Under the pieces are notes generated by a model. That model was not told the origin of the DNA, made no database searches, and saw only the letters and a program-made list of their open reading frames with translations. Positions 27,546 to 40,249 of a stretch of 64,000 bases of DNA are shown here, in pieces. Within the stretch, counting starts at the first letter, position 1, and each line of letters begins with the position of its first letter. A program made the translations under genes and the position numbers. Source of the DNA: Archilochus colubris (taxonomy: Eukaryota; Chordata; Aves; Apodiformes; Trochilidae); assembly GCA_023079485.1 (NCBI GenBank), contig CM041115.1, positions 25,231,505-25,295,504 of the forward strand. Direction: 5' to 3'.

Positions 27546-29635
27546 TTACTAGTAATATAGCATATGGATATCCATATTGAAAGTGCCAGTGCTGTAGAGG
27601 TTAAACTAATACATCACTAGTAAGGAGACACAAAAATGTGTCAGTCATTTACTAATTATCTCTGCTGGTAATGGAAGTTTTTGTTTTGTTTATTTCTTTT
27701 AAGATGTAGGGTAGATAGACCAATAATTTGTAAAGCCATAGATGATAAAATTGTAAAATATAGCTATAGGGTATTGGGATAGATTTGTAAGTTGAATCTA
27801 ATTGAGTTTGCTGCATTAAAAAATCTGCTTATATTCATTAAAACAAAGTGACTAATGCTGTAGTGATTTGGATATACTCCGTAGTTATGTTTTTTATGCT
27901 ACTTGCTAAGTTCTTTATTCTTTCATGTGAAGGGATTTTAATACCTAGTAAACAACCAATCCTCTCATGTAGTGTTCTTCACCTTAATAATTTACTTCCT
28001 TGGTCAGACTAAACTCATCTAAACTGCCCTGACATCGCACTGCATCACAGACATGATCACTTCCCAGCAGTGTCTGGCGCAGCACTTGAGTTAACAATTT
28101 TTAGTTTTAGCCTTCAAACTAAATGTTGTTGTTATATGTTTGATCCATCATTGACATAAGATGCTTCAGAAAGATATGATGGTCAGGTAAAACTCATTCT
28201 TACTTATACTTAGGAGGGATATTCTTCAACATACACACTTGGCTGCATGGTTAGTTTGTTTTTGGGTTGATCCAGAGATTATTCACATTTCTGACTATTA
28301 TTTTCAGTAATGAAGGATGTTAGTAGTGGTGGCAAAATCAAGTTTGCTAGCAGAACTTGATAGCACTTTCATGGAAGATCTGTTGTTGAGGGTGGGATAC
28401 AGCCATGTATACAACCCATGACATCTTAGCTGACTCATCTAGTAGGATTAGGGTCAGAAAGTCAAAAAGACATTTAAGCTGCTTTTTAGCTGTATTCATA
28501 GAATTGCACTTAGAATGCCAATAAACTTCAGAAAGAAGCGAAGGATAGTTGTGAAATACAAAAGAAAATGCAGAAAGTACTCTGGTGAAAAAACCATAAG
28601 AAGCAGAAGCATCACAATCAACTGTGCCAGCTGCAGTGAGTTAGGTTAATGTCTGCTTTGGGATTCTTTTTTCACAGATTACTGGGAACGAAGGCCTGCC
28701 TACTGAAGTGGCCTTCTGTATTCTGGTAGTTGCATGTTATTGTAAAGTCTTGAGCTAACGAAGTTAAGTATCATAAAGTTAAAAGTTAATGTTGATTTGA
28801 GTAGATGCCTTCAGGGCCTGTACCTATGCTCATTCTGCTCGTGTACCAAGAAGATACAGCTGTACCAAGGGGATGTTGTCAAAGGCAGAGTAAGACACTG
28901 TCACGTCAGGACTGCACAAGTCTGTTTGTCAGCTGTAAGGTATGGATGACTTGCCCTGCACCTGTCTTAAGTCTTTGCCTCTCAAAACTACAGAGAATTA
29001 GCTTGTATGAAAGTTTGCTCAAAAGCATGCAGTTTACTGCAAAACATACTGTCTGGATGAAAGGAGAACATTAATACTCATATCTTTTTGACTCTTCTTT
29101 CAGTCTTCACTTTAAAGTATATGTGATGGAAACTACCACATATACATACCAGGAAGTTCCCAGACTGACCAACTGAATTGATAAAAAAAAGGGAAACCCA
29201 TCCTGAGTACTGCATTAGTAATTTTTTTTGTATCTCAAACAAGTTTTCATTCTGAGAAGTGACTTTTTAAAAAAATACCATGATAGAATTCTAGTTATAT
29301 TGTCTTTCCTTTATACCTAGAACAGTTTTCCTCAATTCATAACTACGTGTTTGGGGTTTTGGTGTTTTTTCTTTTACCTTCCTCCTTTTTCTGCTGGTCG
29401 TGCAAAATCCCTTATCATCCAAACATTAATCTGATTCTACTGTGCCTCCTCCCAAATGCTGGTTACACAGTATATGTACCAGCAGAGAGGTACACAAGTG
29501 GAAGCCAGGACTGATTTCCATTTCCATGGAGTGCAGCTACATATCCTGCTTCACATCTCTGCATTGGGATTTAAATCTTGCTATGTGAGATGTTGCACTG
29601 TTTTAATTAAAATGTTTTAAAGTCAATATAGTTAA

Positions 29636-29868
29636 ATCTGTTCAAACTCCTTGTACAGAAGCACATAAACCTGCTTAGCCTTTGCTAGAATTGGTTTAGC
29701 TAACATTGATAAATTGCAGAAGTAAACTAAATCAATTTAAGTGAGGTTTTAGCTGGGGTAAGTGCATTTACATTAGACATTTGCACCAGTTTAACTGGAT
29801 TTCAAATCAATCACTTTAGTTAAATCAATACATTTTTCCTTGTATAGGCATGACCTTAGTTAAATAAT
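29636..29868. mobile_element. Possible ancient DNA-transposon (MITE-like) remnant
   Basis: The block holds repeated motifs of the TTTAGTTAAATC / AAACTAAATCAATTTAA type (about 29723-29743 and 29814-29827), plus TTTAACTGGATTTCAAATCA. Its end near 29848-29866 (CCTTGTATAGGCATGACC) resembles a degraded CCTTGTGTAGACAAGGCC terminus. That combination recalls old nonautonomous DNA transposons seen in reptile and crocodilian genomes. The resemblance is from memory and divergence is high. Confidence 0.25.
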
Positions 29869-29961
29869 TTTGTTGTTGTGTGAAGGTATATGTCTTGAAA
29901 ACAAAACATAACACCAAACCAAACCAAAAAATCCAAACAAAAATCCCAGCTTTTTTTGAAA

Positions 29962-29978
29962 TTTTTTTTTTTTTTTTT
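29962..29978 (+). repeat. Poly-T run
   Basis: Seventeen consecutive T preceded by an A-rich, AAACCAAACC-like stretch (about 29895-29945). The two strands could form a weak A:T hairpin. Confidence 0.7.
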
Positions 29979-30690
29979 GTAAGTAAATTGGCTGAAGGTT
30001 TGAGTACATAGTTGAGCTTAGGACAGGTTTGTAGTATTTGTAATCATGTCTAAGATGCCTGGGTGGTTTTATTGTAGAGAGGGAAACTGTTTTGTCTATT
30101 TGGAACTGAGAGGTCCAGAATCTCTGCCAGGTAATCTAACTTTTCTTGGTGTTTCAATCATGATTATGTGGACACAGTAACAAATACTTTCTCACTTCAC
30201 TAATATGTACAGAAGCAAGAATATACATGTGGAATTTTTTCATTAAAGAAAGCTACCTTAATAAAGAAAACTTATTAAAGAGCCTCATTGTTACTCTCTG
30301 TTATTGTGGCTATGAGTGGTGGCAGTAACATAATGCAAGCATATAATCTGAAATCCTTGATATTTTTAAATATAAATTTTGAAATTCCATCCAAAAAAAT
30401 TATTGCTGGAATTCCAAATGAAAATTTTGTAGCATTTCTGCTTTCTGATCCAATATGAATTCTTACAGAATGGTCTTGGGAACTCGTGTCCAATTCGGTA
30501 ATGTCCATCCATGTCCAAAAATAAATCTCAGCTATCTGAAGAGAAAAAGCTGATGACTTGTGTAAATACTTTTGGTTTATGAAATCCATTATCTGAATGT
30601 TTCTGTACACCTTACCAACAATTAGAATTTTATTAGGTTATAGTGTGCTTGGACCAAAGTCACATTCTTTTAATTTGACAGAAAGAGCTG

Positions 30691-31076
30691 AATCATAGAA
30701 TGTCAGGTTGGAAGGGACCTCAACGATCACCTGGTCCAACCCTTTTAATATTATTGTTTATGTGAGCTGTCTCAGCACCCTGTCAAACTGAGGCTTAAAA
30801 ATTTCCAAAGTGAGGGAATCTACCACTTCTCTTGGGAGACCATTGGAGACCGTTCCAATTTCTTGACTGTCCTCATTGTGAAAAATTTTCTTCTTGTATT
30901 CAGTCAGAACCTCACCAGGAGCAACTTGTGCCCATTGCCCCTTGCTTATCCATGTGACTCCTTGTAAATACAGAGTCCCTATCTTCTTTGTAGCTGCCCT
31001 TTGAATACTGGAACATCATAACAAGGTCCTCCCTAAGACTTCTAAAGGCTGAACAAACCCATTTTTCTCATCCTCG
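30691..31076 (-). mobile_element. CR1 LINE 3' fragment, older subfamily
   Basis: A minus-strand CR1 3' end: AATCATAGAATGTCAGGTTGG then AAGGGACCTCAACGATCACC. It extends into the 3' UTR and the end of ORF2 and stops near the complement of the FSLEKRRL block (about 31075). The sequence between differs strongly from the 14.7 and 21.1 kb copies, so it is a different and more diverged subfamily. Confidence 0.88.
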
Positions 31077-33105
31077 AAATGGAAAAATAAATTGTTTAAT
31101 GTGTGCTGGGTAATAGTATGGGAAACTGTATTAAGCTTTACTTTGTAAACCCAAAGTAAAACAGTATACATAATAGTAAATAAGGAAATACCTTTGTTGT
31201 AGTTTGTTTTTTTTTATCCCCTAACAATTAATGAAGAACTAACTGTATTTTTTGCAGGAAATTGAAGTAATTTTGATCTTTCAAGTCAGAGACTTTACTA
31301 ACTCTTATTTTTTTTTACATGCCAGAAGATTTAAATTGAGTTGTTTTAATGGCAATATTTTTATTATGTATACTTTGCATAATATGGTTACCTATGTTGA
31401 TAATCATCTCCCTGTAATACAGGTCAATATTAATGAACAAAGCTGATCTTAGATATCTGTGAATTTCTAGGTTAAAAGGAAATAGATACTTTGCTTCAGC
31501 TTTTAAAATATGTTGGAACTTACATGCTGCATTACTTAAAAGTTGTTCATCTCACTGAAATTGTCAAAGACTGTGATAAATTTGTCATAATTTATTCTAC
31601 AAAAATCACAGATAATCAGTGATTATTCCTTAGACAAAGGTTTCCAGGAGAAGGTAATAGCAATTAAGAAGTAGTGCAGCTCTTTAGAAACTGCATTTCC
31701 AGGACAATAGGGGGCTTCTGTTAGTCCATGCAAATGAGTCTGATCTCTCATAATATCCCTAGGATTTCTCTGGATTTGTGAAGCCCTAGTAGTATAATTC
31801 ATGTCAGGTAGAATGCTACCGCCCTCACAACTCAAAGACGCTGCATAAACTATGCAAGGGGATGAGAGTTTGGCCTTTTGTTTTTTTCATCTCATGAACT
31901 ACCACCTGCATACGTGAAAAATCAAATAGACAAAATCTTTTTATCAGAATAAACTCAAATCTCTTTTTCACCTCAGACAAAGTGTATTATTTTTCTGAGA
32001 TACATATTTTTATATTATTTTTGTAGATTCCCAAATAGGTCTGTAATACTATCATATTGTAAGTCTTATGCCAAATTATTATCTTATCCCAACCGTCTGG
32101 TAGTGTAATTAAGATTCCATTCTGTAACCCTTCTTAGTGAGCTCTGGGTACTCTGCCATACATGCTAGGTACTAAGCTTGAAATCTGAGCTATTGCATAA
32201 ATGATCCATCTATTTTTATAGTCAGCAGATGCACTTTGTCAGGCTTTCTTTTTTATCATATCAAAGTTCAAGGTAAGGAGACTGCAGTACTTGTAGTCCA
32301 TTAGTGCTGATTTCTGTACTTTGTTCTTCTGGTACTATCATGCTGAAATAGCCAGGAAAATGTTCCCATGGAATTTGCAGCTGCAGATATATTCACAGCA
32401 CAGTATAAAAAAATAGATATTTAAAATACCCAGTGTGTTCCTAGACATGTGGTCAGCATCTGATTCTTAATTTTGCATGTAGATTTCTGCATTTGGTTGT
32501 GAAAGTGTAGCAAACAGTTCAATACTGTAGCATGCTCTGGCATGTTTGTCACAGTTATTTTCCCAGCTGTTTAAATCAGCCTCTACTTAATACTCATTGG
32601 ATATATATGGATATTTTCATATATCTCAAGGAGTGCTGTTACTATGTGTTTCTTATTATATCTAATTACACTGAACTGTAGTCTCAAATTTTTTTTTTTA
32701 CTAGTCTTACAGGGACTTTGAAGGCAGACCATTTAGCTACACATCTGCCTGAAACTCTTAAAGCTGGTATTAATTCATGTATTACTTTACAAAGAACTCC
32801 TGGGGCATAAAGTATTTTAAGTACAAAAAATTGATACACGTACAAGTTAGGGGTGCTAAAATGTATGAAATACAATCTCTGAATCCCTTCCTTTCCTAAA
32901 AAAAATTAAAGAATTGCTTGGGTACAAAGTACCAAAACTGGTTATTGTGTCTCTTCAGTTGTCAGTGCTCTAATATTATATATACACACATATATTTATT
33001 ATATTATTATTATATTAGATATTAGATTATATCTCTCTAAATTTTTATTTATTTGTTTGTTTATTTATATGCATGTATATGTATATATACACACACACCA
33101 TACAT
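31077..33105 (+). other. FBXL17 intron between CR1 copies
   Basis: AT-rich intron without recognised features until a TA/CA-rich low-complexity stretch (about 32975-33100) that abuts the next CR1. Confidence 0.5.
32975..33100 (+). repeat. TA/CA-rich low-complexity tract
   Basis: A mixture of ATTATAT, TATTTATT, GTATATGTATATATAC and a short (CA)n, ending a few bases before the CR1 at 33106. Confidence 0.75.
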
Positions 33106-33897
33106 AGGGACCTTGACAGGCTTGTGAAGTGGGCTCATGCAAACTGCATGAAGTTCAACAAGGCCAAATGCAAGGTTCTGCACGTGGTTCAAGGAAATCC
33201 CATGCATGAATACAGGTTGGAAGGAGAAAGGATTGCAGACAGCTCTGAGGAGAAGGATTTAGGGGTGATGGCGGACCAGAAGTTCAACATGAGCCATCAA
33301 TATGTGCTTGCAGCACAGAAAGTGAGCTGGGTTATAGTCTGTGTCAAAAGAAGCACAGACAGCAGGCCAAGGGAGGTGATTCTCCCCCTCTACTCTGCTC
33401 TTGTGAGACCCCACCTGGAGTACTGTGTCCAGTTCTAGAGTCCCCAACATAAAAAGGACATAGAGCTCTTTGAACATGTCCAGAGGAGAGCCACAAAAAT
33501 GATTGGAGAGCTGGAGGAAGTTGGGGTTGCTCATCCTGAAGAAGAGGAGGCTCCAAGGTGACATTATAGCAACCTTCCAAAATCTGAAGGGGGCCTGCAA
33601 GAAAGCTGGGGTAGGGCTTTTTACATGGGTGGGTAGTGAGAGGACAAAGGAAAATGGTTTAAAACTGAGAGAGATTTAGGTAAGACATTAGGAAGAAAGT
33701 ATTCGATCTGAGGGTGGTAAGACACTGGGACAGGTTGCCCAAGGAAGTTGTGGCTGCCCGCTCCCTGGAAGTGTTCAAGGCCAGATTGGATGGGGCCCTG
33801 GGCAAGCTGATCTAGTGGAAGGTGGCCCAGCCCATGCAGGGGGGCTGGAACTAAATAATCTTTCAAACCCAAATAATTCTGTGATCCTGCGATTCTA
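33106..33897 (+). mobile_element. CR1 LINE fragment: post-RT ORF2 to 3' end
   Basis: A plus-strand CR1 beginning at RDLDRLVKWAHANCMKFNKA, just downstream of the RT catalytic core. An open frame of about 110 codons runs to 33438 ([34 protein letters not shown]) and ends at a TAG. The block normally reading [19 protein letters not shown] is partly deleted near 33505-33530. It ends with a degenerate ATTCTGTGATCCTGCGATTC terminus. Confidence 0.93.
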
Positions 33898-36800
33898 AAT
33901 TGACAGTCAGATTTGTTTCTATTGTTGATATGGCAAGATGCTTTGAGAGGCCATATGCAAAGAGAGAGGGAAAAAGATTTTACCTTTCATTGATAGAATG
34001 TTTTGCTATCCATTAAATGACCAGTGGATATAGAACTAGAAAAAGATTTGTTTGACAAAAGCAAGGTTTGAATTATTTAGTCCTTCATATCTAAAGGTAT
34101 TTTATGCTTTCAGTATTAAGTATAGATATTCACCAGATAAAGTATCTTTTTGAAGAAATCAGTTTTAAATGGATACTACCTGATGCTTTAAAGATGCATC
34201 TGTATGCTCTTAGAATAAATGAGGTAATTATAGGTATGCAATTAGCAGAAATATGAAAGCTCTCATCTTAGAACTGAGAAAAGAGACATTTCTGCTCTCT
34301 CTGTAAGAAGTAATTCTAGAGCAACAGTAAGCCTGATAATGAAAAGGGAGCCTTTTTTCTAAAAGCATGAATCATCTGTCCAGCTGCTTTCAACTTGTTT
34401 TAATGCCATTGATCAAGAAATCTGCAATAATTTTTAAAGGTTTTTGACCTGAGTTCATTTTTAAACATTAACATTTACTAAAGAAATAAAATTGCGCTGC
34501 ATTTAAAGTCAATGTTGTAGCCACAGGTAAAATGCAATTTTATTGCTATTAGTTAGAAAATAGATCTCTCTTGAAAATGAAATAAACTTCCTGTTTGTCA
34601 AATCAAGTCATAAAACAAAACTACGTTACATAAATACAGCATTAAAAAGTTTTGAAACCCTGATAGGAATGAATTACTACTATATATTAACTTTAGTGCA
34701 GAGCTAGTCAAAAGATTCAGTATCATTGCTTTTTTTAGTCTTGGTAAAAGAGAGAGTTTGAACATGCATTGTCCTACTTTGTATCCTATTTAGGACACTG
34801 ACCTATAGGTGTCCTATTTTTTCATTATTTGCCACTAAATGCTTTTTCTCTTCACAAGAGTTTATGATACAACCACGCTACACCAGTGGTCAAGAGAAAG
34901 AATGTATTGTAACAGTTATTGTTATTTAGAATATCTGGTTATGGATGATAGTACATCCAAAGGATGCTTTTCCTAGGACAGTGCTAATGTTTTTAAACAG
35001 CCCGTTCAGGAAACCAGAACTTTAGATCTCTGATTGTGACACATGCAGCCCTCAAATACTTTATTTTCTGCACTTAATGCCAAAGAAGGTCAGAAAAAAA
35101 AAATCATGGGTAGGAAAAGTGCAGTTCATGATGTTGCGTGGGAAGAGCTGTAGTGTTTGCAGAACAAATGCTCAGCTTTGAACTAAAACTGGTGTTTTAT
35201 TATTCCTCTCTTCCCTTTCTGGCATTCTGCTACAAAACTTGGACTGCCCATATATTGGTTCTAAAGGTACAGAGATTATTGAAGTAAAACACTAAAAAAA
35301 ACAAGCAGTGCATAGTATAGCCCTATAATTAATGACAGTTGAAGTTGGTTTTAGGTTTGTACTGCATATGCAAGAGGCAGCATGTCAAAAGGCTAAATAA
35401 AATGGGGGGAAATTCTCAGAAGATCCATGTTTTGTTCCAGTCCCTGTCTCAGATTTCTTTATGGCTTCTGAATTTCAGCAAAGATATTATTATCAGATAG
35501 GAAAGCAGGACTAGACAGATTAAGTGAAAGGGTTTTGATATCTTATATTCCAACTACAATACTGGTGCCACAGGCGAACATTTGTTCAAGCACACTGTAT
35601 TCTACTTACATGTTTACATTGGAATTCTCGTTTAACACCCTTACTTGAGACTGAAACCTCATTTTGGTGCACCGTCTGTAAGGGTTCCTTGTACAGGCAC
35701 AGCAAATGCTGTGGCAAACAACACAGCCTATCAGCTACCATAGTGTAAACAGGGAATTTAGAAACGGGGTTTCTTTGGTACACTTTCTTCTATTTTCTGT
35801 GAGGAAATCGATGAAGAAAAGGTTAGAAATGGGACAGCAGACAAAATGGTGGAGAGATGCTATGGGATTACTTTGTGCATTAAGTGTATCAAGTCTTTTA
35901 AGTACTCAGCATTTTTATATTTTAGCATTAAGAGTGAAAAATACCAAGTTGTTCATATGAAGACCATCACTCATGATTCCAAGTTGGATGGGTATTTGTT
36001 ATTAGATGCATTTCATCTAAAATTGCATTGCATATATGTACTGTAGAAAGGCACTTGTGTAAACTTCTTAGACAACCTTGAAAAGCATTGAATTTTATGA
36101 AAGAGAATAAAAAATGCAGTATACAAAATCTTGAGGAATGTGGTCCTTTGATAATAGGGAAAATCAACTTAGAATTTGTTTTTGTTATTTCTCTTGTTTT
36201 AAAAATATTTCTGATAGTTACTGTATTCACTAGTATAGCCACGATTTACTTTTGTACTAAAACCTTCAGATAAGTTGATATTGTTTGCAATAGGTGAAAA
36301 ATAGTTTTTTAATTATATAAAATTCTGTAACATTGTGTAACATTCTGTTTGTCCGTTTAGCAAAAAAATTGAGTGTTAGCACAAATTAATCAGATGTTTG
36401 TTTTTAATTTTTCCTGGAAATAAAATTCCAAAATCTCTCTAGTCAAAATAGAGAGGACCTGATCCCATTCTTTAAAAAAAAAAAAATAGTGGAAACTTTA
36501 TTGCTGACTGTGTGAGAGGTATTGACCCTGAACACAGAACTATTTTTGTAAAGTGATTTTCAGAACTTCATGCAATAGTTCATCAGTTGAGGAAAAGGCC
36601 TATAATCAAAAGCTGTGCACATACACAAGAGCAAAATCAGCTTCATTCTGATTCTTTGACATTGACTTGCTTTTGAATAGATATAAATAAAAGAGTGTGT
36701 ATCAGCTTTTTAGTAGTTACCATGCAATCATCTGGCCTAAATAGACATTTCAAATGTTAAATTTTTCGTCATTTTTTCATTGAATGTTGCAACTGGTCTT

Positions 36801-38223
36801 TTTCTTTCCTTCTTTCTGTCTATGTATATTCATAAAATACAAGGATGAAAGAGCAAACACATACTTAACAAAGAGATGAGTTAACAAAAGAACCTATTGA
36901 AGCTGATTGCAAGTTATTATATTTATTTATTACTAATGCAATTATTTGACAATAGTCCTCAAATTTGCAACCATAGCAGTTAGATAAAAAGGCATAAAAG
37001 AAAAAGAATTTATTATTTAATTAGACCATGATTTTTTTAACCTTTCAGAGTTGTTTCATAAAGAAGAAACTTGTCCTTCCAAAATCTCAGTTAAATAGCT
37101 TAATTCTATTTAATCTACATGTATTTTACATTTCAATTTTAATTCTCCAGTAAGCAGAATTTGTACTTCAGCATTTTCTGAATGATATACATTTGAAAAA
37201 GCTGCATGTGCAGGCATCTCATTTACGGTCAGAATAATACTACTACTCAGAGGGAAAAAAAGATTAATATATTTTGAAATAAATTCTATAGCTTACCTTT
37301 TTATTCTTCAGTTACGGAAATACTAAAACCAATTTTTAATTTTTCTTTTATGTTGAATGCACTTCTTCGAAGGTTTTTCAATGTTTTCATTCAGACAGTG
37401 GGAAGATGCATGTATTTTAGTTTGTAATGGATCTCAAACAAATGCAGTCAAGTTTGAATTTTTCACTGAGAAATGACTTTATACCAAATGAAATGTGAAA
37501 ATGTTGTGTGCATCAAAATGTTTTAGTTATTCTCTGCTTTGAAATTATTAAATAGAATTAAATAAGTATTAATTATGTTTGGTGAGAAGGCTTTAAATTT
37601 TTTTCTTGCCTGTGTTCTCCACTCCATTAACTTTTGTCTTCATCTGTCTAAGACAACTCCAAACCTTCATCTAGCTATATTTTTGTCTCTTTCTCTTAAA
37701 TTCTTTGTCCATGGATCTATCACACTTTGAACAGTAATACACCAATAGAAAGAGACAAAAAATTCCACACATTTCTTCTGCTTAGAGCAGTTTGGTGCCA
37801 AAAAAGATTAGTGGGTAAATGAAAAAAATCAACCATAATGGAGTTTGTGTCTCCCACCACTAGTGAAATGTGGAAGCTCTACATGTATGAAACTTTTTCT
37901 CTATGTGAACAAGTAAATTATTATATTTCTTTCCAAGATAAGGCCTACTTGCTTCTCTCCAAGACAAATCTTCCTTATCTTCCACGATAAGGATTCTATG
38001 ATTCTTGCATTAGTGAAGCAACTTCAGTTTCCTGAATTTTTTATGTGGCTATGCTGTGGAGTTCAGCAAGAGAGGATTATACCTTCTGTTCAGTTTACCA
38101 TTCTTAAAAGATAAGTACTCCATACACTCTCAAACGGCGCTAGCCTCTCAACATCTTCATATGTGATTCTGCAATTTACCAGATTTATAGACATAATTTG
38201 TTTGCTAAAGTAAATGAAAAAGT
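33898..38223 (+). other. FBXL17 intron between CR1 copies
   Basis: AT-rich intron. An A13 run is at about 36474-36486. A moderately complex, possibly conserved stretch lies near 34480-34560. An isolated GATTCTATGATTC near 37991 recalls a CR1 end but has no CR1 body before it. No exon was found. Confidence 0.5.
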
Positions 38224-38373
38224 GGCCTGGAAGTCTTCAGGGGCAGGTTGGATGGGGCCTTGAGCATTCTACTGATCCAGTGGAAGGTGACCCTGCCTGT
38301 GCAGGGGGGCTGGAACTAGATTATCTTTAAGGTCCTTTCCAACCCTGGCCATTCTGTGATACTGTTATTCTAT
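38224..38373 (+). mobile_element. CR1 LINE 3' tail, about 150 bp
   Basis: The plus-strand last 150 bp of a CR1: GGATGGGGCCTTGAGC, TGATCCAGTGGAAGGTGACC, GGTCCTTTCCAACCCTGGCC, then ATTCTGTGATACTGTTATTC. The same blocks end the copy at 33106-33897, so they are probably the same subfamily. Confidence 0.88.
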
Positions 38374-38468
38374 AAAAAGTATGCGTGGGAATAATATTTA
38401 ATAATCCTGTGTTGCTTGCACTGGACATATTTCTGTAGTTACTAGTATATGCTCATGAGCTAATGAGC

Positions 38469-40249
38469 ATGTGAGCATGTTAATGATGGTGATGATAGGG
38501 TTGAATGCTTATGGGTAAGAGTCATGGGGAACACCAACAAGGCTGATACCATGGTAGGGCTCTGTTATAGACCACCCAACCAAGGAGAGGAGGTTGTTAA
38601 AGTGTTCTATAAGCAGCCAGGTAAGGTTTCAGATTTGCTTCCTCTTGTTCTTGTGAGAGACTTCCAACTTCTCAGATGTCTGCTGAAAATAGAATACTGC
38701 ACACAGGAAGCAGCCCCGGAGATTCGTGGTGTGTGTGAAAGGTAACTCCTATCACAGCTGGTGACTGAGCCAATCAGGGAAAGTTCACTGCTGGATCTAC
38801 TGTTTGTGGACAGGGAAGGGCTATGGGAGATGTAAAGGTTGGTGTCATCTTGGACAAGATGACCATGAGATGGTTGAGTTTTCAGTTCTTGGAGAAAAAA
38901 GGAGGGAGGTCAATAGAACCTCTTCCCTGGACTTCCAGAGGGCAGACTTTGATATGTTTAGGAGCTTGCTCTGCTCGGTGGTAACCCCTGGGATATAGTC
39001 CTCAAGGACAAAGGAGTCCAGGAAGGGAAATCCTTAAGGCACAGGCACAAACTGTATCTGTGCATCTTAAAATGAGCTGGTAGGGTACAAGAGCAGCCTG
39101 ACTGAACAAGGAGCTTTGGGCAGAACTCAGAAGGTAAAGGAAAGTCTATTGGCTGGAGAAGGAATGGCAGGAAACTTGGGAAGATTACAAAGTTGCTGCA
39201 AAGATATGTAGGAAGAAAATTAGAGAGGCCAAGCTCAGAAAAGAAGGTTATCACTAGTCAGCATGGATTTACTAATGGGAAATCTTGCTTGACTAACCTT
39301 ATATCCTTCTACAAAGGCACGACCAAATGGGTAGGTGAAGGGAGAGCAGTGGATGTCATATACCTTGACTTCAATAAAGCTTTCGATATGTTCTCCCATA
39401 ACATCTTCATTAAAAAACTCAAGAAATGTGGGACAGACAATTGGCCTGTGAGTTGGATTGATAACTAGGTCAACAACAGGTTTCAGATGGTTGAGACACA
39501 GAGTAGGAGGCCTGTGGCCAATGGTGCTCCCCAGGGACCAGTACTGGGTCCAGGTTTGTTCAGTATCTTCATCAGTGACCTGGACAAGACCTACATCGGT
39601 GACCTACTGGACAATAAATTCACCATGGGTCAACACTGTGCCCTTGTGGCCAAGAGGGCCAATGGTGCATCAGGAAAAGTGTGTCCAGCAGATCTAAGGA
39701 GGTTATCTTCCAGTTCTGTTCTGCCTTGGTAAGACCACTGCAGAAAATTGTATACAATTTTTGGCTCCTGAGTTCACGAATTAGACAGTGATCTATTGGA
39801 AAGAGTCCAGGGAAGATCTACGAGGATGGTTAAGGGACTTTAGCATTTCTCCTTTAAAAAAAGACTGAGACAACCGAGGCTGCTTAGCCTTGAAATAAGA
39901 AGTCTAAGAGGGGATCTTATTAATATCTATAAATATCTGAAGGGTGAGTGTCAAGAGGATGAGGCCAGTCTCTTTTAAGTGATGACCAGTAATAGGACAA
40001 GGAATAATGGGTGTAAGCTAGAACATAGGAAGTTTGACCTAACATGAGGAGAAAATTCTTATTATGACAATGACAGAGCAGAGGAGCAGGCTGCCATGAG
40101 ATCTAGTGGAGTGTCCTTCTCTGGAGATTTTCAAAACCTGCCTGGATGCATTCCAGTGTGGCCTGCCCTAAGTAATCTTGCTTTGGCAGGGGCATTGGAC
40201 TAAATGGTTCTCTAGAGGTCTCTCCCAAATCCTAATAGCCTGTGATTCC
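38469..40249 (+). mobile_element. CR1 LINE, endonuclease end to 3' terminus, with internal deletions
   Basis: A plus-strand CR1 and the longest locus in the window. It starts in the C-terminal endonuclease region (NDGDDRVECLWVRV, then VGLCYRPPNQGEE) and passes through the linker (HDEMVEFSVL equivalent near 38860, TSSLDFQRADFDMF). Near 39240-39250 it jumps to the RT domain (ISMDLP equivalent, then VIYLDFNKAFDMFSHNIF and VANGAPQGPVLGPGLFSIF). A second jump near 39605-39630 removes the FADD catalytic block, and a third near 39670 shortens the following part. The 3' end is of an older type (CCTGTGATTCCA). Multiple stops and frameshifts. Dead copy. Confidence 0.9.

Larger units (their letters stand above)
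27546..30690 (+). other. FBXL17 intron between CR1 copies
   Basis: AT-rich intron. It contains an A-rich stretch followed by a 17-T run (about 29895-29978) and a possible ancient transposon remnant (29636-29868, listed separately). No credible exon was found. Confidence 0.5.

Noticed and set aside
37985..38005. Isolated GATTCTATGATTC resembling a CR1 3' end
   Set aside because: No CR1 3' UTR block precedes it, so it is too short to call.
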